This document shows positions 26,382 to 36,702 of a stretch of 64,000 nt of DNA, one piece after another. The first letter of the stretch is position 1, and each line of letters opens with the position of its first letter. The notes beneath the pieces were generated by a model. That model was given only the letters and a program-made list of their open reading frames with translations. It was not told where the DNA came from and searched no databases. This stretch comes from an uncultured SAR116 cluster alpha proteobacterium (lineage in GTDB: Bacteria; Pseudomonadota; Alphaproteobacteria; Puniceispirillales; Marisalimonadaceae). The position numbers and the translations under genes were made by a program. The stretch spans positions 124,001 to 188,000 of the forward strand of contig CACBXG010000001.1 in NCBI GenBank assembly GCA_902543145.1, read 5' to 3'.

Positions 26382-27234
26382 ATGAAAATTGGATTAATAG
26401 GTAACAATATTTCATCCTCAAATGCTCCCGATATTCATATCCGTCTTGCAAAAATATTTCAAACCCCTTTAGAATATTTATTGTTTGATTTGAAAAATAA
26501 AGAAGAAAATTATTTTGTAGTTTTGTTAGAAGAATTAAGAGTTGCAGGGTTCAAAGGAGTGAATATTACATTCCCTTTTAAAGAAAAAGTAATCAAGCAT
26601 GTAGATAATATATCTAAGAACTCAAGAAATGTTGGTTCAGCAAATACACTTATATTCAGAAAAAAAATTACAGCTCATAATACTGATTATACAGGTTTTT
26701 TGAAAACTTATAATTTTTCATTTTGGTAAAAATACTCCTGGAACAATTTTAGTTTTAGGTGCTGGTGGTGTAAGTAGAGCAATTTCTTTTAGTCTAGCTT
26801 CTCTAGGAGCAGAAAAGATTTTCTTAATTGATAAAGATGAAATAAAAGCGAACAGCTTATCTAAAGATTTAAGTATTTTGAATATAAATTGTGTTGTAAC
26901 AAAACCTGATCAAATAGAAAAAAATTTATCTAGTTTTGATGGTATTATTAACTGCACACCAGTTGGTCATTATGATTTTCCAGGATGTCCATTAGGTAAT
27001 CTAATGCCAAATAAGAAACAATGGATTTTTGATGCAGTGTACACTCCAGCTAAAACTAATTTTATTAAGAAGGGTGAACAAGTTGGAGCAAAAATTATTT
27101 CAGGCATTGATCTTTTTATTTTTCAAGCAATAGACTCTTTTTTATATTTTACTGAAAACAAAGAAAATAATCACGATCTTACAAATCATATACACAAGTT
27201 AAGAAAACATTATTTTGATAAGCTATTTATTTAA
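26382..27234 (+). pseudogene. Shikimate/quinate dehydrogenase-like gene with a one-base frameshift
   Basis: Two frames together make one protein of about 283 residues, the usual AroE length. The first (26382-26729) has NITFPFKE at 61-68 with catalytic Lys67, SANTLIF, and HNTDYTG with Asp102. It then stops early. After a shift of one base the sequence continues at once as GKNTPGTILVLGAGGVSRA, then INCTPVGH, FDAVYTPAKT and ISGIDLFIFQA. Removing one T from the TTTT run at 26721-26724 restores the frame. It resembles the plant/soil quinate-shikimate subgroup more than housekeeping AroE. It is either a recent pseudogene or a sequencing/assembly error. Confidence 0.85.
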
Positions 27235-27235
27235 A

Positions 27236-28444
27236 TTAATACTTGTTTTCAAAAATAATTTTATTTTCAAAAAGTTTATTAATTCCATCTTCTGTATAAC
27301 CATTTTCTCTCAAGACTTCTCTTGTATGTTCCCCAATAATAGGTGGTTTATGTTTAACGCCTACTGCTTTAGATCTACTAAACTTAATTGGTGAAGAAAC
27401 ACCTTTGTAATCCTCTTTTGAGATAGTCATCTCTCTTTCTTTTGTTTGCGGATGATTTAGAGCCTCCTCAATATTCCTTACGGGTCCTGCAGGAACGCCT
27501 GCTGACAATAGTTTTTCTGAAAATTCAACTCCATCTACTTTACTAAGAGCATCTTCTAAATATTTGGTTAGTTCTATTCTGTTTTTTACTCTATCACCAT
27601 TAGTTAAAAATCTTTCATCTTTTGCAAGATGATCTAAATCTAGAGCTTTACAGAGTCTTATAAAACCAGCATCATTTCCAATTCCCATAAAAATCTCATT
27701 AGTTGCTGTTTTGAATTTATCATATGGGGAAATATTTGGGTGTGCATTTCCAGTAGCTTTACCTGGTTTTTTTGATAAAAAATAGTTGCCAGTATGTGGA
27801 TGCATTAATGCAAGTGCTGAATCATAAAGAGACATATCCAAAAACTGACCTAAGCCAGATTTTTCTCTTTCTTGCAGAGCCATTAAAATTCCTATTGTTG
27901 AATAAAGTCCAGTTCCCATATCTACTACAGGAGCACCAATTCTTACATCGCCTCCGTCAGCATGACCATTTACTGACATCATACCAGTCATAGCTTGAAC
28001 TATTGCATCATAGCCTGGTGCGCCACCAAGTGGACCTTTAGCTCCAAATCCTGAAATTCTACAGTGAATTAATTTAGGAAATTGTTCTCTTAAAACTTCC
28101 TCATAACCCAAACCCCATTTTTCCATTGTACCAGTTTTGAAGTTTTCAATAACTATATCTGAGTTTTTTAAAAGTTCTAAAATTATTTCCTTACCTTCTT
28201 GTTTGGTAAGATCGATAGCTATAGATTTCTTATTCCTATTAACGTTTATAAAATATGAAGCCATATCGTTTATAAAAGGTGGTCCCCAAGCTCTAACTTC
28301 ATCACCAATTTTTGACTCTATCTTAATCACCTCAGCTCCATGATCTGCAAGTATTTGTGTAGCGTAAGGTCCACCAAGAACTCTAGTAAGGTCTAAAATC
28401 TTAATCCCATCTAATGCATAGTTATTTTTATTTTTTTCTATCAT
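27236..28444 (-). CDS. Class III CoA-transferase (CaiB/BaiF family)
   Basis: This 402-residue enzyme moves CoA between two carboxylic acids through aspartyl intermediates. The N-terminal ILDLTRVLGGPYATQILADHGAEV is split by family-conserved glycines; VNRNKKSIAIDL, GYDAIVQAMTGMM and the catalytic Asp208 in SLYDSALAL are present. It is the last gene of the leucine-degradation operon, 18 bp after an acyl-CoA dehydrogenase. It could activate an acid for that operon, but the acceptor is not evident. Confidence 0.88.
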   Translation of the reverse strand: MIEKNKNNYALDGIKILDLTRVLGGPYATQILADHGAEVIKIESKIGDEVRAWGPPFINDMASYFINVNRNKKSIAIDLTKQEGKEIILELLKNSDIVIENFKTGTMEKWGLGYEEVLREQFPKLIHCRISGFGAKGPLGGAPGYDAIVQAMTGMMSVNGHADGGDVRIGAPVVDMGTGLYSTIGILMALQEREKSGLGQFLDMSLYDSALALMHPHTGNYFLSKKPGKATGNAHPNISPYDKFKTATNEIFMGIGNDAGFIRLCKALDLDHLAKDERFLTNGDRVKNRIELTKYLEDALSKVDGVEFSEKLLSAGVPAGPVRNIEEALNHPQTKEREMTISKEDYKGVSSPIKFSRSKAVGVKHKPPIIGEHTREVLRENGYTEDGINKLFENKIIFENKY

Positions 28445-28462
28445 TATATTACTTTCTAAAAA

Positions 28463-29629
28463 TTAATAAGATTTTGGCAGTCCAAGAACACGTTCAGAAA
28501 TATAATTTAAGATCATTTGAGCGCTAACAGGAGCCAATTTTGGGATCAAAGATTCTCTCAATAATCTCTCAACATGATATTCTTTAGCATATCCCATACC
28601 ACCCAAAGTTACGACTGCTTGAGTGGCTGCTTTAAAGCCAGCTTCTGCTGCAAAATATTTGGCTGCGTTAGCTAATCCTCCTGCGTTTTCACCTTTATCG
28701 TATTGATAAGCTGCTTTTGCAATTAGTAGTTCCGCAGCTTCTAATTCAATCCAATTTTCTGCTAATGGGTGTTGAATACTTTGATTTTTCCCAATAGGTC
28801 TATTAAAAACCACTCTATCATTTGCGTACTTAACTGCCCTTGACAATGCATTTTTACCTATTCCTAAAGCTTCTGCGGCAATAAGTATTCTCTCAGGGTT
28901 AAGACTATCTAATATATATTTAAATCCCTCGCCTTCTTCACCAATTCTGTCAAATTCAGGAACTTCAAGATTATCTATAAACATTTGGTTGCTATCAACT
29001 GCTGCTCTGCCCATTTTGGAGATTTCTCTCACTTCTATTTTTTCCCTATCTAAATTTGTATAAAACAAAGTTAAACCGTCTGTATTTTTTTTACATTCTT
29101 CAATGGGACTTGTTCGGGCTAATAAAAGTATTTTATCAGCAATTTTAGCAGTTGACGTCCAAATTTTTTGACCATTAACTAAATACCCATTATTCATTTT
29201 TTTGGCAAAAGTTTTTAATCTACCAGTATCTAAACCAGCATCTGGTTCAGTGACACCAAAGCAAGTTTTTTCCTTTCCTAATATCAATGGTGGTAACCAC
29301 TTGTCTTTTTGTTCTTTTGTTCCATAAACTACAATTGGGTGTGGCCCAAAAATATTAATATGTATTGAAGATGCGGCAGCCATACCGCCACCTGTTTCTG
29401 AAATTTTTTGCATAAAAATTGATGCCTCACTCACACCTAAATCACTACCTCCAAATTCTTTAGGCATACAAATCCCTAACCAACCTCCATTTGCTACCTC
29501 TTCGTAAAACTTCTGGGGGAATTGACTTTCTTTATCGCATTGAAGCCAATACTCATCGTTGTAGTTATTCATAATATTATTCACGGAATCAATAATAGAT
29601 AACTGAGTTTGATTTAGATTGAATTCCAT
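28463..29629 (-). CDS. Acyl-CoA dehydrogenase
   Basis: This is a 388-residue FAD enzyme introducing a 2,3 double bond into an acyl-CoA. It has FGVTEPDAGLDTGRL, the VNGQKIWTS substrate/FAD stretch, NPERILIAAEALGIG, and GGMGYAKEYHVERLLRE near the C-terminus. It is clearly different from the isovaleryl-CoA dehydrogenase at the head of the operon, so a second acyl-CoA is oxidised. It lies 4 bp from the AhpD-like gene. Confidence 0.88.
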   Translation of the reverse strand: MEFNLNQTQLSIIDSVNNIMNNYNDEYWLQCDKESQFPQKFYEEVANGGWLGICMPKEFGGSDLGVSEASIFMQKISETGGGMAAASSIHINIFGPHPIVVYGTKEQKDKWLPPLILGKEKTCFGVTEPDAGLDTGRLKTFAKKMNNGYLVNGQKIWTSTAKIADKILLLARTSPIEECKKNTDGLTLFYTNLDREKIEVREISKMGRAAVDSNQMFIDNLEVPEFDRIGEEGEGFKYILDSLNPERILIAAEALGIGKNALSRAVKYANDRVVFNRPIGKNQSIQHPLAENWIELEAAELLIAKAAYQYDKGENAGGLANAAKYFAAEAGFKAATQAVVTLGGMGYAKEYHVERLLRESLIPKLAPVSAQMILNYISERVLGLPKSY

Positions 29630-29633
29630 AAAC

Positions 29634-30230
29634 TTATCTTGCTAAATTATGATAATTATTATTTGGTTCCATTTCGGTTGCCGAAGCTAGTCTGTTGGTC
29701 ATGTTAAACAAACCAACAATTGCGCTAATGTCCCAAATATCTCTATCTGTATATCCAACATCCCTTAATTTTTTTCTATCATTTTCACCAATTTCAGATG
29801 GGTCTTTTGTTAATTTTTTTGTAAACTTAAGTAATTCCTCTTGTTTTTTTGGCAATTCTGCAGACCTAAAGTTAGCAGCTATTCGTTCTCCTAATTGAGG
29901 GTCATTTGATAATTCTCTTACTGCAGATCCATGAGCTACTAAACAATAAAAGCAATGATTTTCTGAAGAAACTGTAACGGCAATCATTTCTCTTTCTAAT
30001 TTTGTTAAACCAGACTCACCTAACATCAAAGCATTATATAATTTGGTAAAACCTTCAAATTGTTTTGGAAATTTTGCAAAAGCAGCAAGAACATTTGGAA
30101 TAAAGCCAAGTTTTTGTTGAACAATTTCTAAGTAGTTCTTTACTTGATCTTCTCCATCTTTAGTGCCTTCATAATGTAGATCTAATTTAGTTAAATTACC
30201 CTTTTGGCCTTGTTTTGTAATCGTTGCCAT
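29634..30230 (-). CDS. AhpD/carboxymuconolactone-decarboxylase-family peroxidase-related protein
   Basis: This is a 198-residue protein with the AhpD active-site motif ENHCFYCLVAHG, with redox cysteines Cys93 and Cys96 and His100. It starts with a peroxidase-related N-terminal region (GFIPNVLAAFAKFP). Members reduce peroxides or act as alkylhydroperoxidase-like disulfide carriers. Here it lies between enoyl-CoA hydratase and acyl-CoA dehydrogenase genes with spacings of 0-4 bp, so it may protect against peroxide formed by acyl-CoA oxidation, which is inference. Confidence 0.82.
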   Translation of the reverse strand: MATITKQGQKGNLTKLDLHYEGTKDGEDQVKNYLEIVQQKLGFIPNVLAAFAKFPKQFEGFTKLYNALMLGESGLTKLEREMIAVTVSSENHCFYCLVAHGSAVRELSNDPQLGERIAANFRSAELPKKQEELLKFTKKLTKDPSEIGENDRKKLRDVGYTDRDIWDISAIVGLFNMTNRLASATEMEPNNNYHNLAR

Positions 30231-31028
30231 TTACTTCTCCATTAACCAATTTGGTTTTCTCTTTTCAAAAAAAGCATTAATTCCTTCTATTGCCTCAGGA
30301 TTTTCCCATACATCTGCGAGAGCTTCAACTGTAAATCGAATTGTATTTTCATCTATTTTTGCAGATAAATTTCTTACTAGTTTTTTTGAAGCAGATAAAG
30401 CAGCAGGCGCATTTTTTAAAAAGGGTAAAATTTCGTTTGTTATAGTGTCATCTATTTTGTCACTCGTAGTATACGATTTTATCAAACCAATTTTTTGTCC
30501 TTCTTGAGGAGAAAATGTGCGGGCACTGGTAAACATGTCTATGGCATTGTTCGATCCAACTTTCAAAATCACATATGGACTGATTGTTGCTGGAATTAAA
30601 CCAAGCTTTGTTTCTGTAAGTGCTAATTTTATATTATCTAAAGATACTGCTATATCACATACAGATATAATTCCAATGCCGCCTCCAAAAGCATTTCCTT
30701 CAACTTTTGCAATCAAAGGTTTTGGAAAATTATACATTTTAAAAAGAAGCATTGCTAACTTTTTAGCTTCTTTAATTCTAGTTGATCTATCAGAAAAAAT
30801 TTGTTTTTTCATCCAATCTAAATCTCCTCCAGCACAAAAAGATTTTCCATTTGCTGACAAAATTAACACTCGAGTATTCTCATCTTTTGATAGATTTTCA
30901 AAAGCATCACTTAATTCTTCAATCATTGTTGGTGATAAAGCATTATGTTTATCAGGTTGATTTAAAAAAATGTGAGATACTCCGCCCTTATTCTGCAATA
31001 TTATCGATTTTTTTTTAATTTCAGTCAT
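30231..31028 (-). CDS. liuC: Enoyl-CoA hydratase, probable methylglutaconyl-CoA hydratase
   Basis: This is a 265-residue crotonase-fold enzyme. The oxyanion-hole glycines appear in SANGKSFCAGGDLDWM and EGNAFGGGIGI, and a catalytic Glu in ALTETKLGLIPA. Its place between methylcrotonyl-CoA carboxylase, HMG-CoA lyase and isovaleryl-CoA dehydrogenase makes hydration of 3-methylglutaconyl-CoA to HMG-CoA the likely role. It starts 4 bp after the lyase gene. Confidence 0.85.
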   Translation of the reverse strand: MTEIKKKSIILQNKGGVSHIFLNQPDKHNALSPTMIEELSDAFENLSKDENTRVLILSANGKSFCAGGDLDWMKKQIFSDRSTRIKEAKKLAMLLFKMYNFPKPLIAKVEGNAFGGGIGIISVCDIAVSLDNIKLALTETKLGLIPATISPYVILKVGSNNAIDMFTSARTFSPQEGQKIGLIKSYTTSDKIDDTITNEILPFLKNAPAALSASKKLVRNLSAKIDENTIRFTVEALADVWENPEAIEGINAFFEKRKPNWLMEK

Positions 31029-31032
31029 GGTT

Positions 31033-31887
31033 TCAGTTTAAGATTAATTTCTGAGCAATTACACTACATTCTTTTAATTTATCTCTATCAAGGTTTGTTT
31101 CGTAACCTTTAGATAATAGTAATTTGTTAACTTTTTCGGTTGCTACATTTCCTTTCGCTCCTGGTGAATATGGACAGCCACCTAATCCTCCTACGGATGA
31201 GTCAAAGGTCTTAATACCATTTTCTAAGCAGACATTGATGTTATCAAGCGCATTTTGATAAGTATCATGAAAATGGCCAGCTAATTTATTTGCAGACAAA
31301 TATTTTAAGCATTCTTTTACTACCTCTAGAGTTTGCTCTGGTGTTCCTTTGCCTGTCGTATCTCCAAGTGAAATTTCGTAGCACCCCATTTTAAACAAAT
31401 CTTTTGCAATTTGACCTACTATTTTAGGATTGACAAAGTTCTCATAAGGGCAGTGAGTTACGCAACTAATGTAACCTCTTACAGGTATATTTAATTTTGA
31501 AGCTTTTTTAGTTATTGGAATAAATCGTTTGAGACTAGTTTCAATGTCGCAGTTAGTGTTTTTTTTGCAAAATGTCTCAGATGCTGCAGTAAAAATTGCT
31601 ACTTCATCTACATTAGCATTTAAGGCGTCATTAAACCCTCTTTCATTGGGTGTTAATGCAGTGTATTTAGTGTTTTTATTTCTATTAATTCTACCAAAAA
31701 CTTCTGCTGCATCAGCCAGTTGAGGAACCCATTTGTGACTTACAAAACTAGATGTCTCTATCTTGTTAAAACCACATTGAGATAATCGGTCAATTAAAAA
31801 AACTTTTTCATCAGTTGAAATAAATTTTTTCTCATTTTGAAGCCCGTCTCTTGGGCTCATTTCAAAAATATTTACTAAATTTCTCAA
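31033..31887 (-). CDS. liuE: Hydroxymethylglutaryl-CoA lyase
   Basis: This 284-residue TIM-barrel enzyme splits HMG-CoA into acetoacetate and acetyl-CoA, the last step of leucine degradation. It has the metal/substrate start EMSPRDGLQNE, the SFVSHKWVPQLAD segment, and the catalytic-cysteine signature GLGGCPYSPGAKGN. HMG-CoA lyase rather than another DRE-TIM enzyme is supported by the surrounding liu genes. It lies 11 bp after the biotin-carboxylase gene. Confidence 0.92.
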   Translation of the reverse strand: MRNLVNIFEMSPRDGLQNEKKFISTDEKVFLIDRLSQCGFNKIETSSFVSHKWVPQLADAAEVFGRINRNKNTKYTALTPNERGFNDALNANVDEVAIFTAASETFCKKNTNCDIETSLKRFIPITKKASKLNIPVRGYISCVTHCPYENFVNPKIVGQIAKDLFKMGCYEISLGDTTGKGTPEQTLEVVKECLKYLSANKLAGHFHDTYQNALDNINVCLENGIKTFDSSVGGLGGCPYSPGAKGNVATEKVNKLLLSKGYETNLDRDKLKECSVIAQKLILN

Positions 31888-31898
31888 ACAAGCACCTA

Positions 31899-33902
31899 TT
31901 ATTTTGTTTTTTCTAAATTTAAGAGTTTCGAATTTTCAGTGACCTGTTCACCATTTTTACAAAAAATTTCTTTGATGATTCCGTCTCGTGGGGCAATTAA
32001 TGAATATTCCATTTTCATAGCTTCTAATTTCAATAATACATCACCCTTTTTAACCCTATTTTTTATTTTTAAATTATTAATTTTTATTATTCCATGCATA
32101 GGAGCAAAAACACTATCTTCGAATTTACTATGTTCAACTAAATCTTGAGTTAAAGAATTTTTTAAGACAGCATCAAATGTATTTTCATCACTAAAAATGG
32201 TAAAATTTTTATTACCTGTTGATTTATCTTTTAAAACATAAAACTTTACTTCAAATTTTTTGTTTTTTGTCTTCGCTTTAAGAGTTGATTCGTGAAACGA
32301 AACAGAAGAAAAATTAAAATTTTGATTATTAAATGAAACTTCATAATTCTTATTACTAGTTTTAATAATGAAAAAAGTTATTACTTTCTTGCCTATAGTT
32401 ATATTTATTGGATAAGTAGTTGGTCTCCAATTATACCAATAATTTTGTTGTAAAGGTATCAGATTATTAAAAATTATTAATGATGCTAAAGCTTTAAATT
32501 GAGGTTCAATATCTTTATCCATAAATTGTTCAATGTTGTTTTCTACAAACTTTGTGGAAATATTTCCTTTTCTAAAGTGATTATTTTTTAATAATTTTTT
32601 TAATAAGTTTAAATTAGTAGTAATACCCGCTACTTCAATATCAAATAAACAGTTTCTGAGACGATTTATTGCCTCCTTTCTGTTTTTGCCATGTGAAATT
32701 ATTTTTGCAATCATTGGATCATAATAAGGGCTAATAAAATCTCCTTTTTTATTACCTGTATCTATAATGCAATTGGGATGGTCAGAATTTTTTGGAAATT
32801 TTAAATGATTCAAAAAACCACTTTGTGGAAGAAAGTTTTTATTTATGTCTTCAGCATAAAGTCTGGCTTCTAAAGACCAACCATTTAAATATATTTCATT
32901 TTGTGACCTAGGAAGTGTTAGGCCATTAGATATATGTAACTGCCATTCAATAAGATTAGTTGATGTAATTTTCTCTGTAACTGGATGTTCAACTTGAATT
33001 CTCGTATTCATTTCCATAAAGTAAATTTTATTTTTATTAAGGCCATCAGTAATGTCTGCAATAAATTCCATTGTTCCAGCGCCCTGATAGTCTAAAGACT
33101 TTATAGCATTTACAGCTAAGTCACCTAAAAATTTGCGAATATCCTCACTAAGTTTTGGTGAGGGTGCTTCTTCAATAATTTTTTGTTGCCTTCTTTGTAA
33201 TGTGCAATCTCTATCAAAAAAATGTACTACATTTCCGTGCTGATCAGAAAAAATTTGTACTTCAATATGACGAGCTTTAGTTATATATTTTTCAATTAAA
33301 ATATTTTTATCATTAAAATTTGATAGAGCTTCGCTTGAGGCCTCTTCTAAATTAGAAAAAAAATTCTCTTTATTTTGTACAACTCTCATGCCTCTTCCGC
33401 CACCACCAGATCTTGCTTTTATAAGAACTGGGTAACCAATTTCATCGGCTTTTTTTCTAAGAAAATTCTTATCTTGATTGTCACCATGATACCCTGGAAT
33501 TACTGGGACACCTGCTTTCTCCATTATAAGTTTTGCTTTATCTTTTTCTCCCATGTTTTTAATAATTGTGCTTTTAGGGCCTATAAAAATTAAATTGTTT
33601 TTTTCAACAATTTTAACAAATTTTGCATTTTCAGATAACAATCCATATCCTGGGTGAATTGCGTTAGCTTTATATTTTTTACATATACTAATTATCGCAG
33701 GCCCATTCATGTATGTTTCTGAGACTAAAGAACCAGGAATATTAACAGCTTCATCAGCAAGTTGGGTATGTAAACTATCAGCATCTTCATTTGAATATAT
33801 AGCAACTGTTGGTATATCAAGATTTTTTGCACATTTAATTATTTTACATGCAATTTCACCGCGGTTAGCAATTAATAATTTTTTTATCTTTTTTTTTATC
33901 AT
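31899..33902 (-). CDS. liuD: Methylcrotonyl-CoA carboxylase, biotin carboxylase/carrier subunit
   Basis: This 667-residue alpha subunit carboxylates its own biotin with ATP and bicarbonate. The N-terminal biotin-carboxylase domain (roughly 1-450) shows KKLLIANRGEIACKII, the glycine-rich ARSGGGGRGMRVV lid and FMEMNTRIQVEHPVTE. The C-terminal carrier domain has LEAMKMEYS, with biotinyl Lys630. The region between (about 450-580) is lysine- and asparagine-rich. It works with the carboxyltransferase at 33914, whose stop codon lies 11 bp upstream of this start. Confidence 0.93.
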   Translation of the reverse strand: MIKKKIKKLLIANRGEIACKIIKCAKNLDIPTVAIYSNEDADSLHTQLADEAVNIPGSLVSETYMNGPAIISICKKYKANAIHPGYGLLSENAKFVKIVEKNNLIFIGPKSTIIKNMGEKDKAKLIMEKAGVPVIPGYHGDNQDKNFLRKKADEIGYPVLIKARSGGGGRGMRVVQNKENFFSNLEEASSEALSNFNDKNILIEKYITKARHIEVQIFSDQHGNVVHFFDRDCTLQRRQQKIIEEAPSPKLSEDIRKFLGDLAVNAIKSLDYQGAGTMEFIADITDGLNKNKIYFMEMNTRIQVEHPVTEKITSTNLIEWQLHISNGLTLPRSQNEIYLNGWSLEARLYAEDINKNFLPQSGFLNHLKFPKNSDHPNCIIDTGNKKGDFISPYYDPMIAKIISHGKNRKEAINRLRNCLFDIEVAGITTNLNLLKKLLKNNHFRKGNISTKFVENNIEQFMDKDIEPQFKALASLIIFNNLIPLQQNYWYNWRPTTYPINITIGKKVITFFIIKTSNKNYEVSFNNQNFNFSSVSFHESTLKAKTKNKKFEVKFYVLKDKSTGNKNFTIFSDENTFDAVLKNSLTQDLVEHSKFEDSVFAPMHGIIKINNLKIKNRVKKGDVLLKLEAMKMEYSLIAPRDGIIKEIFCKNGEQVTENSKLLNLEKTK

Positions 33903-33913
33903 AATTGTGTTAC

Positions 33914-35521
33914 TTACATCCTAAAAATACCAAATTTAGTATCTTCAATTTCTTTGTTTAATGAAATTTTAAGACTGGCAGATAATATATCTCTTGATTT
34001 TTTTGGATCTATTATTCCATCATCCCATAATCTAGCAGAGGCATATAGAGGATGAGATTGATTTTGAAATTGTTCTAGAATAGGTTTTTTAAATGCACTT
34101 TCGATGCTTTTGTTCCATTTAGCTTTTTTGTTAAGAGTGTTTCTTTTTTTTAGAGAGGCTAAAACACTTGCTGCTTGTTCACCTCCCATTACCGAAATTC
34201 TTGAGCAAGGCCATGTCCATAGAAATCTCGGAGCAAAGGCCCTTCCACACATTCCATAGTTACCAGCGCCAAAACTACCACCAATTAACAATGTTATTTT
34301 TGGTACTTTTGTTGTTGCTACTGCGTTTACAAGTTTGGCGCCATTTTTTGCTATTCCTCCATGTTCAGCTTTTTCGCCTACCATAAAACCAGTTATATTT
34401 TGTAAAAAAATTAAAGGTATTTTTCTTTGACTGCATAGTTCTATAAAGTGTGTGCCTTTCAATGAGCTATCTGAAAATAGAACTCCGTTATTTGCAACAA
34501 TTCCACATAAATCACCTTTTAATTTTGCAAATCCAGTAACTAAAGTTGTACCAAAGTTTTTCTTAAATTCGTCAAACTCAGATCCATCTACTATCCTCAT
34601 AATAATTTCTCTGACGTCAAATGTCTCTTTTGGATCTGCTGGAACTATGCCAGTTAGTTCGTTTTGGTCATATAATGGTTCTTCAAAAGATAAAATATTG
34701 CTAGAGGTTTTATTTTTTTCATTTAAATTTTTAATACACTGTCTAGCTAAAGTTAGGGCATGCTCATCATTTTCAGCAAGATAGTCAGCAACACCCGATA
34801 TTTTTGTGTGAACTTCTCCTCCGCCAAGACTTTCAGAGTCAGTAATTTCTCCAGTTGCTGCTTTTACTAATGGTGGTCCAGCTAAAAATATTGTACCTTG
34901 ATTTTTTACAATTATTGTTTCATCAGACATAGCAGGAACATATGCACCACCTGCGGTGCAACTTCCTAAAACAACTGCTATTTGGGGTATCTTTTTAGAT
35001 GACATGTTTGCTTGATTGAAAAAAATTCTTCCAAAATGTTCTTTGTCCGCGAAAACTTCATCTTGATTTGGTAGATTTGCTCCACCAGAATCTACCAAAT
35101 AAATACAGGGTAAATTGTTCTCAAGAGCAATTTCTTGTGCTCGTAAATGCTTTTTTACTGTTATTGGATAATATGTACCTCCTTTAACAGTTGAATCATT
35201 GCAAATTACCATAACGTCACAGTTATGAACTTTTCCAATCCCTGTAATTATTCCAGCTGAAGGACACTCATTATTATACATGTTATAGCCAGCTGTTAAT
35301 CCTACCTCTAAAAAGGCACTTCCAGGATCTAAAAGCTTAGATACTCTATGCCTTGGTAGCATTTTGCCACGTTTTTGGTGACGGTCATTCAATTCTTTTC
35401 CACCACCATTCATGGCAATCTCAACTGCTTTATGTGTAAGTTTATAATCAACAGAAAGTTGTTTTTGGTTTTTTAAAAATTTAATATCTTTAGAGTTAAC
35501 TTTTGATTTTAATACTGTCAT
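33914..35521 (-). CDS. liuB: Methylcrotonyl-CoA carboxylase, carboxyltransferase subunit
   Basis: This is a 535-residue beta subunit with two crotonase-like lobes. Signatures are [20 protein letters not shown] near the N-terminus, [15 protein letters not shown], and [13 protein letters not shown] late in the chain, matching the MCC branch of acyl-CoA carboxylases. It transfers the carboxyl group from biotin to 3-methylcrotonyl-CoA. Its start shares a base with the isovaleryl-CoA dehydrogenase stop, implying coupled translation. Confidence 0.93.
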   Translation of the reverse strand: MTVLKSKVNSKDIKFLKNQKQLSVDYKLTHKAVEIAMNGGGKELNDRHQKRGKMLPRHRVSKLLDPGSAFLEVGLTAGYNMYNNECPSAGIITGIGKVHNCDVMVICNDSTVKGGTYYPITVKKHLRAQEIALENNLPCIYLVDSGGANLPNQDEVFADKEHFGRIFFNQANMSSKKIPQIAVVLGSCTAGGAYVPAMSDETIIVKNQGTIFLAGPPLVKAATGEITDSESLGGGEVHTKISGVADYLAENDEHALTLARQCIKNLNEKNKTSSNILSFEEPLYDQNELTGIVPADPKETFDVREIIMRIVDGSEFDEFKKNFGTTLVTGFAKLKGDLCGIVANNGVLFSDSSLKGTHFIELCSQRKIPLIFLQNITGFMVGEKAEHGGIAKNGAKLVNAVATTKVPKITLLIGGSFGAGNYGMCGRAFAPRFLWTWPCSRISVMGGEQAASVLASLKKRNTLNKKAKWNKSIESAFKKPILEQFQNQSHPLYASARLWDDGIIDPKKSRDILSASLKISLNKEIEDTKFGIFRM

Positions 35522-36687
35522 TATGATGTTTCCAAGAACAGCTCTCTACCAATCAACATTCTTCTTATTTCAGAAGTTCCAGCTCCAATTTCATATAATT
35601 TTGCATCTCTTAGAAGCCTAGCTACAGGAAAATCATTAGTATATCCATTACCACCTAATGCTTGTATTGCCTCTAAAGATAATTGAGTTGCTTTTTCTGC
35701 TGCATATAAAATACAACCAGCAGCATCTTTCCTAGTTGTTTCCCCTCTGTCACAAGCTTTTGCTACCTCGTATACATAAGACCTACATGCATTCATGGTG
35801 GTATACATGTCGGCTATTTTACCTTGCATGATCTGAAATTCACCAATTGATTTTCCAAACTGTTTTCTTTCGTGAATATAAGGGACTACGGTATCCATTG
35901 CAGCTGCCATTATACCCAAAGGGCCTGCTGCAAGAACAACCCTCTCGTAGTCCAGTCCACTCATTAAAACAGAAGCTCCTTTTCCTTCTTTACCTAAAAT
36001 ATTTTCTTCTGGAACAGGGCAGTTTTCAAAAATAAGCTCTGCCGTATTTGATCCCCTCATCCCTAATTTATCTATTTTTTTACCAGTAGAAAATCCTGTC
36101 ATTGTTTTTTCAATTATAAACGCTGTGATGCCCTTTGATCCTCCCTTAGGGTCAGTTTTAGCGTATACAATCAAAGTATCAGCATCGGGACCATTAGTAA
36201 TCCACATTTTTGAGCCATTTAATAAATAAGTATTATTTCCTTGTTTTTCAGCATGTAGCGTCATAGAGATAACGTCTGATCCAGATCCTGTTTCACTCAT
36301 TGCAAGAGCGCCAATTTTTTCACCCTTACACAAGCTTGGCAAATATTTTTCTTTTTGTTCTTCGCTACCATTTCTATTTATTTGGTTAACACATAAATTA
36401 GAAAAGGCTCCATAAGACAGGCCAACTGAAGCACTTGCTCTGCTTATTTCTTCCATAGCTATACAGTGAGCCAAGTAACTCATTTCACTCCCACCATATT
36501 TTGAATCAGCGGTAATGCCTAGAAGTCCTAATTCACCAAGTTTCTTCCACAGTTGATTTGGAAAGGAGTTTTCTTTATCTATTTTATCAGCAAGAGGAGC
36601 TATTTCTTTTTGTGCAAATTTAAAAACTGTTTCTCTTAAAGCTTCATTATCTTCGCCGATTGAAAAATTCATTGAATGAAAAAACAT
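35521..36687 (-). CDS. liuA: Isovaleryl-CoA dehydrogenase
   Basis: This is a 388-residue acyl-CoA dehydrogenase oxidising isovaleryl-CoA to 3-methylcrotonyl-CoA and passing electrons to ETF. It shows [53 protein letters not shown] and the C-terminal [16 protein letters not shown]. Identity as the isovaleryl enzyme rests on these segments and on the operon. An AAGGAC stretch precedes the ATG at 36687; ATG 36672 is an alternative. Confidence 0.9.
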   Translation of the reverse strand: MFFHSMNFSIGEDNEALRETVFKFAQKEIAPLADKIDKENSFPNQLWKKLGELGLLGITADSKYGGSEMSYLAHCIAMEEISRASASVGLSYGAFSNLCVNQINRNGSEEQKEKYLPSLCKGEKIGALAMSETGSGSDVISMTLHAEKQGNNTYLLNGSKMWITNGPDADTLIVYAKTDPKGGSKGITAFIIEKTMTGFSTGKKIDKLGMRGSNTAELIFENCPVPEENILGKEGKGASVLMSGLDYERVVLAAGPLGIMAAAMDTVVPYIHERKQFGKSIGEFQIMQGKIADMYTTMNACRSYVYEVAKACDRGETTRKDAAGCILYAAEKATQLSLEAIQALGGNGYTNDFPVARLLRDAKLYEIGAGTSEIRRMLIGRELFLETS

Positions 36688-36702
36688 ATAATTTTAGTCC
36701 TT

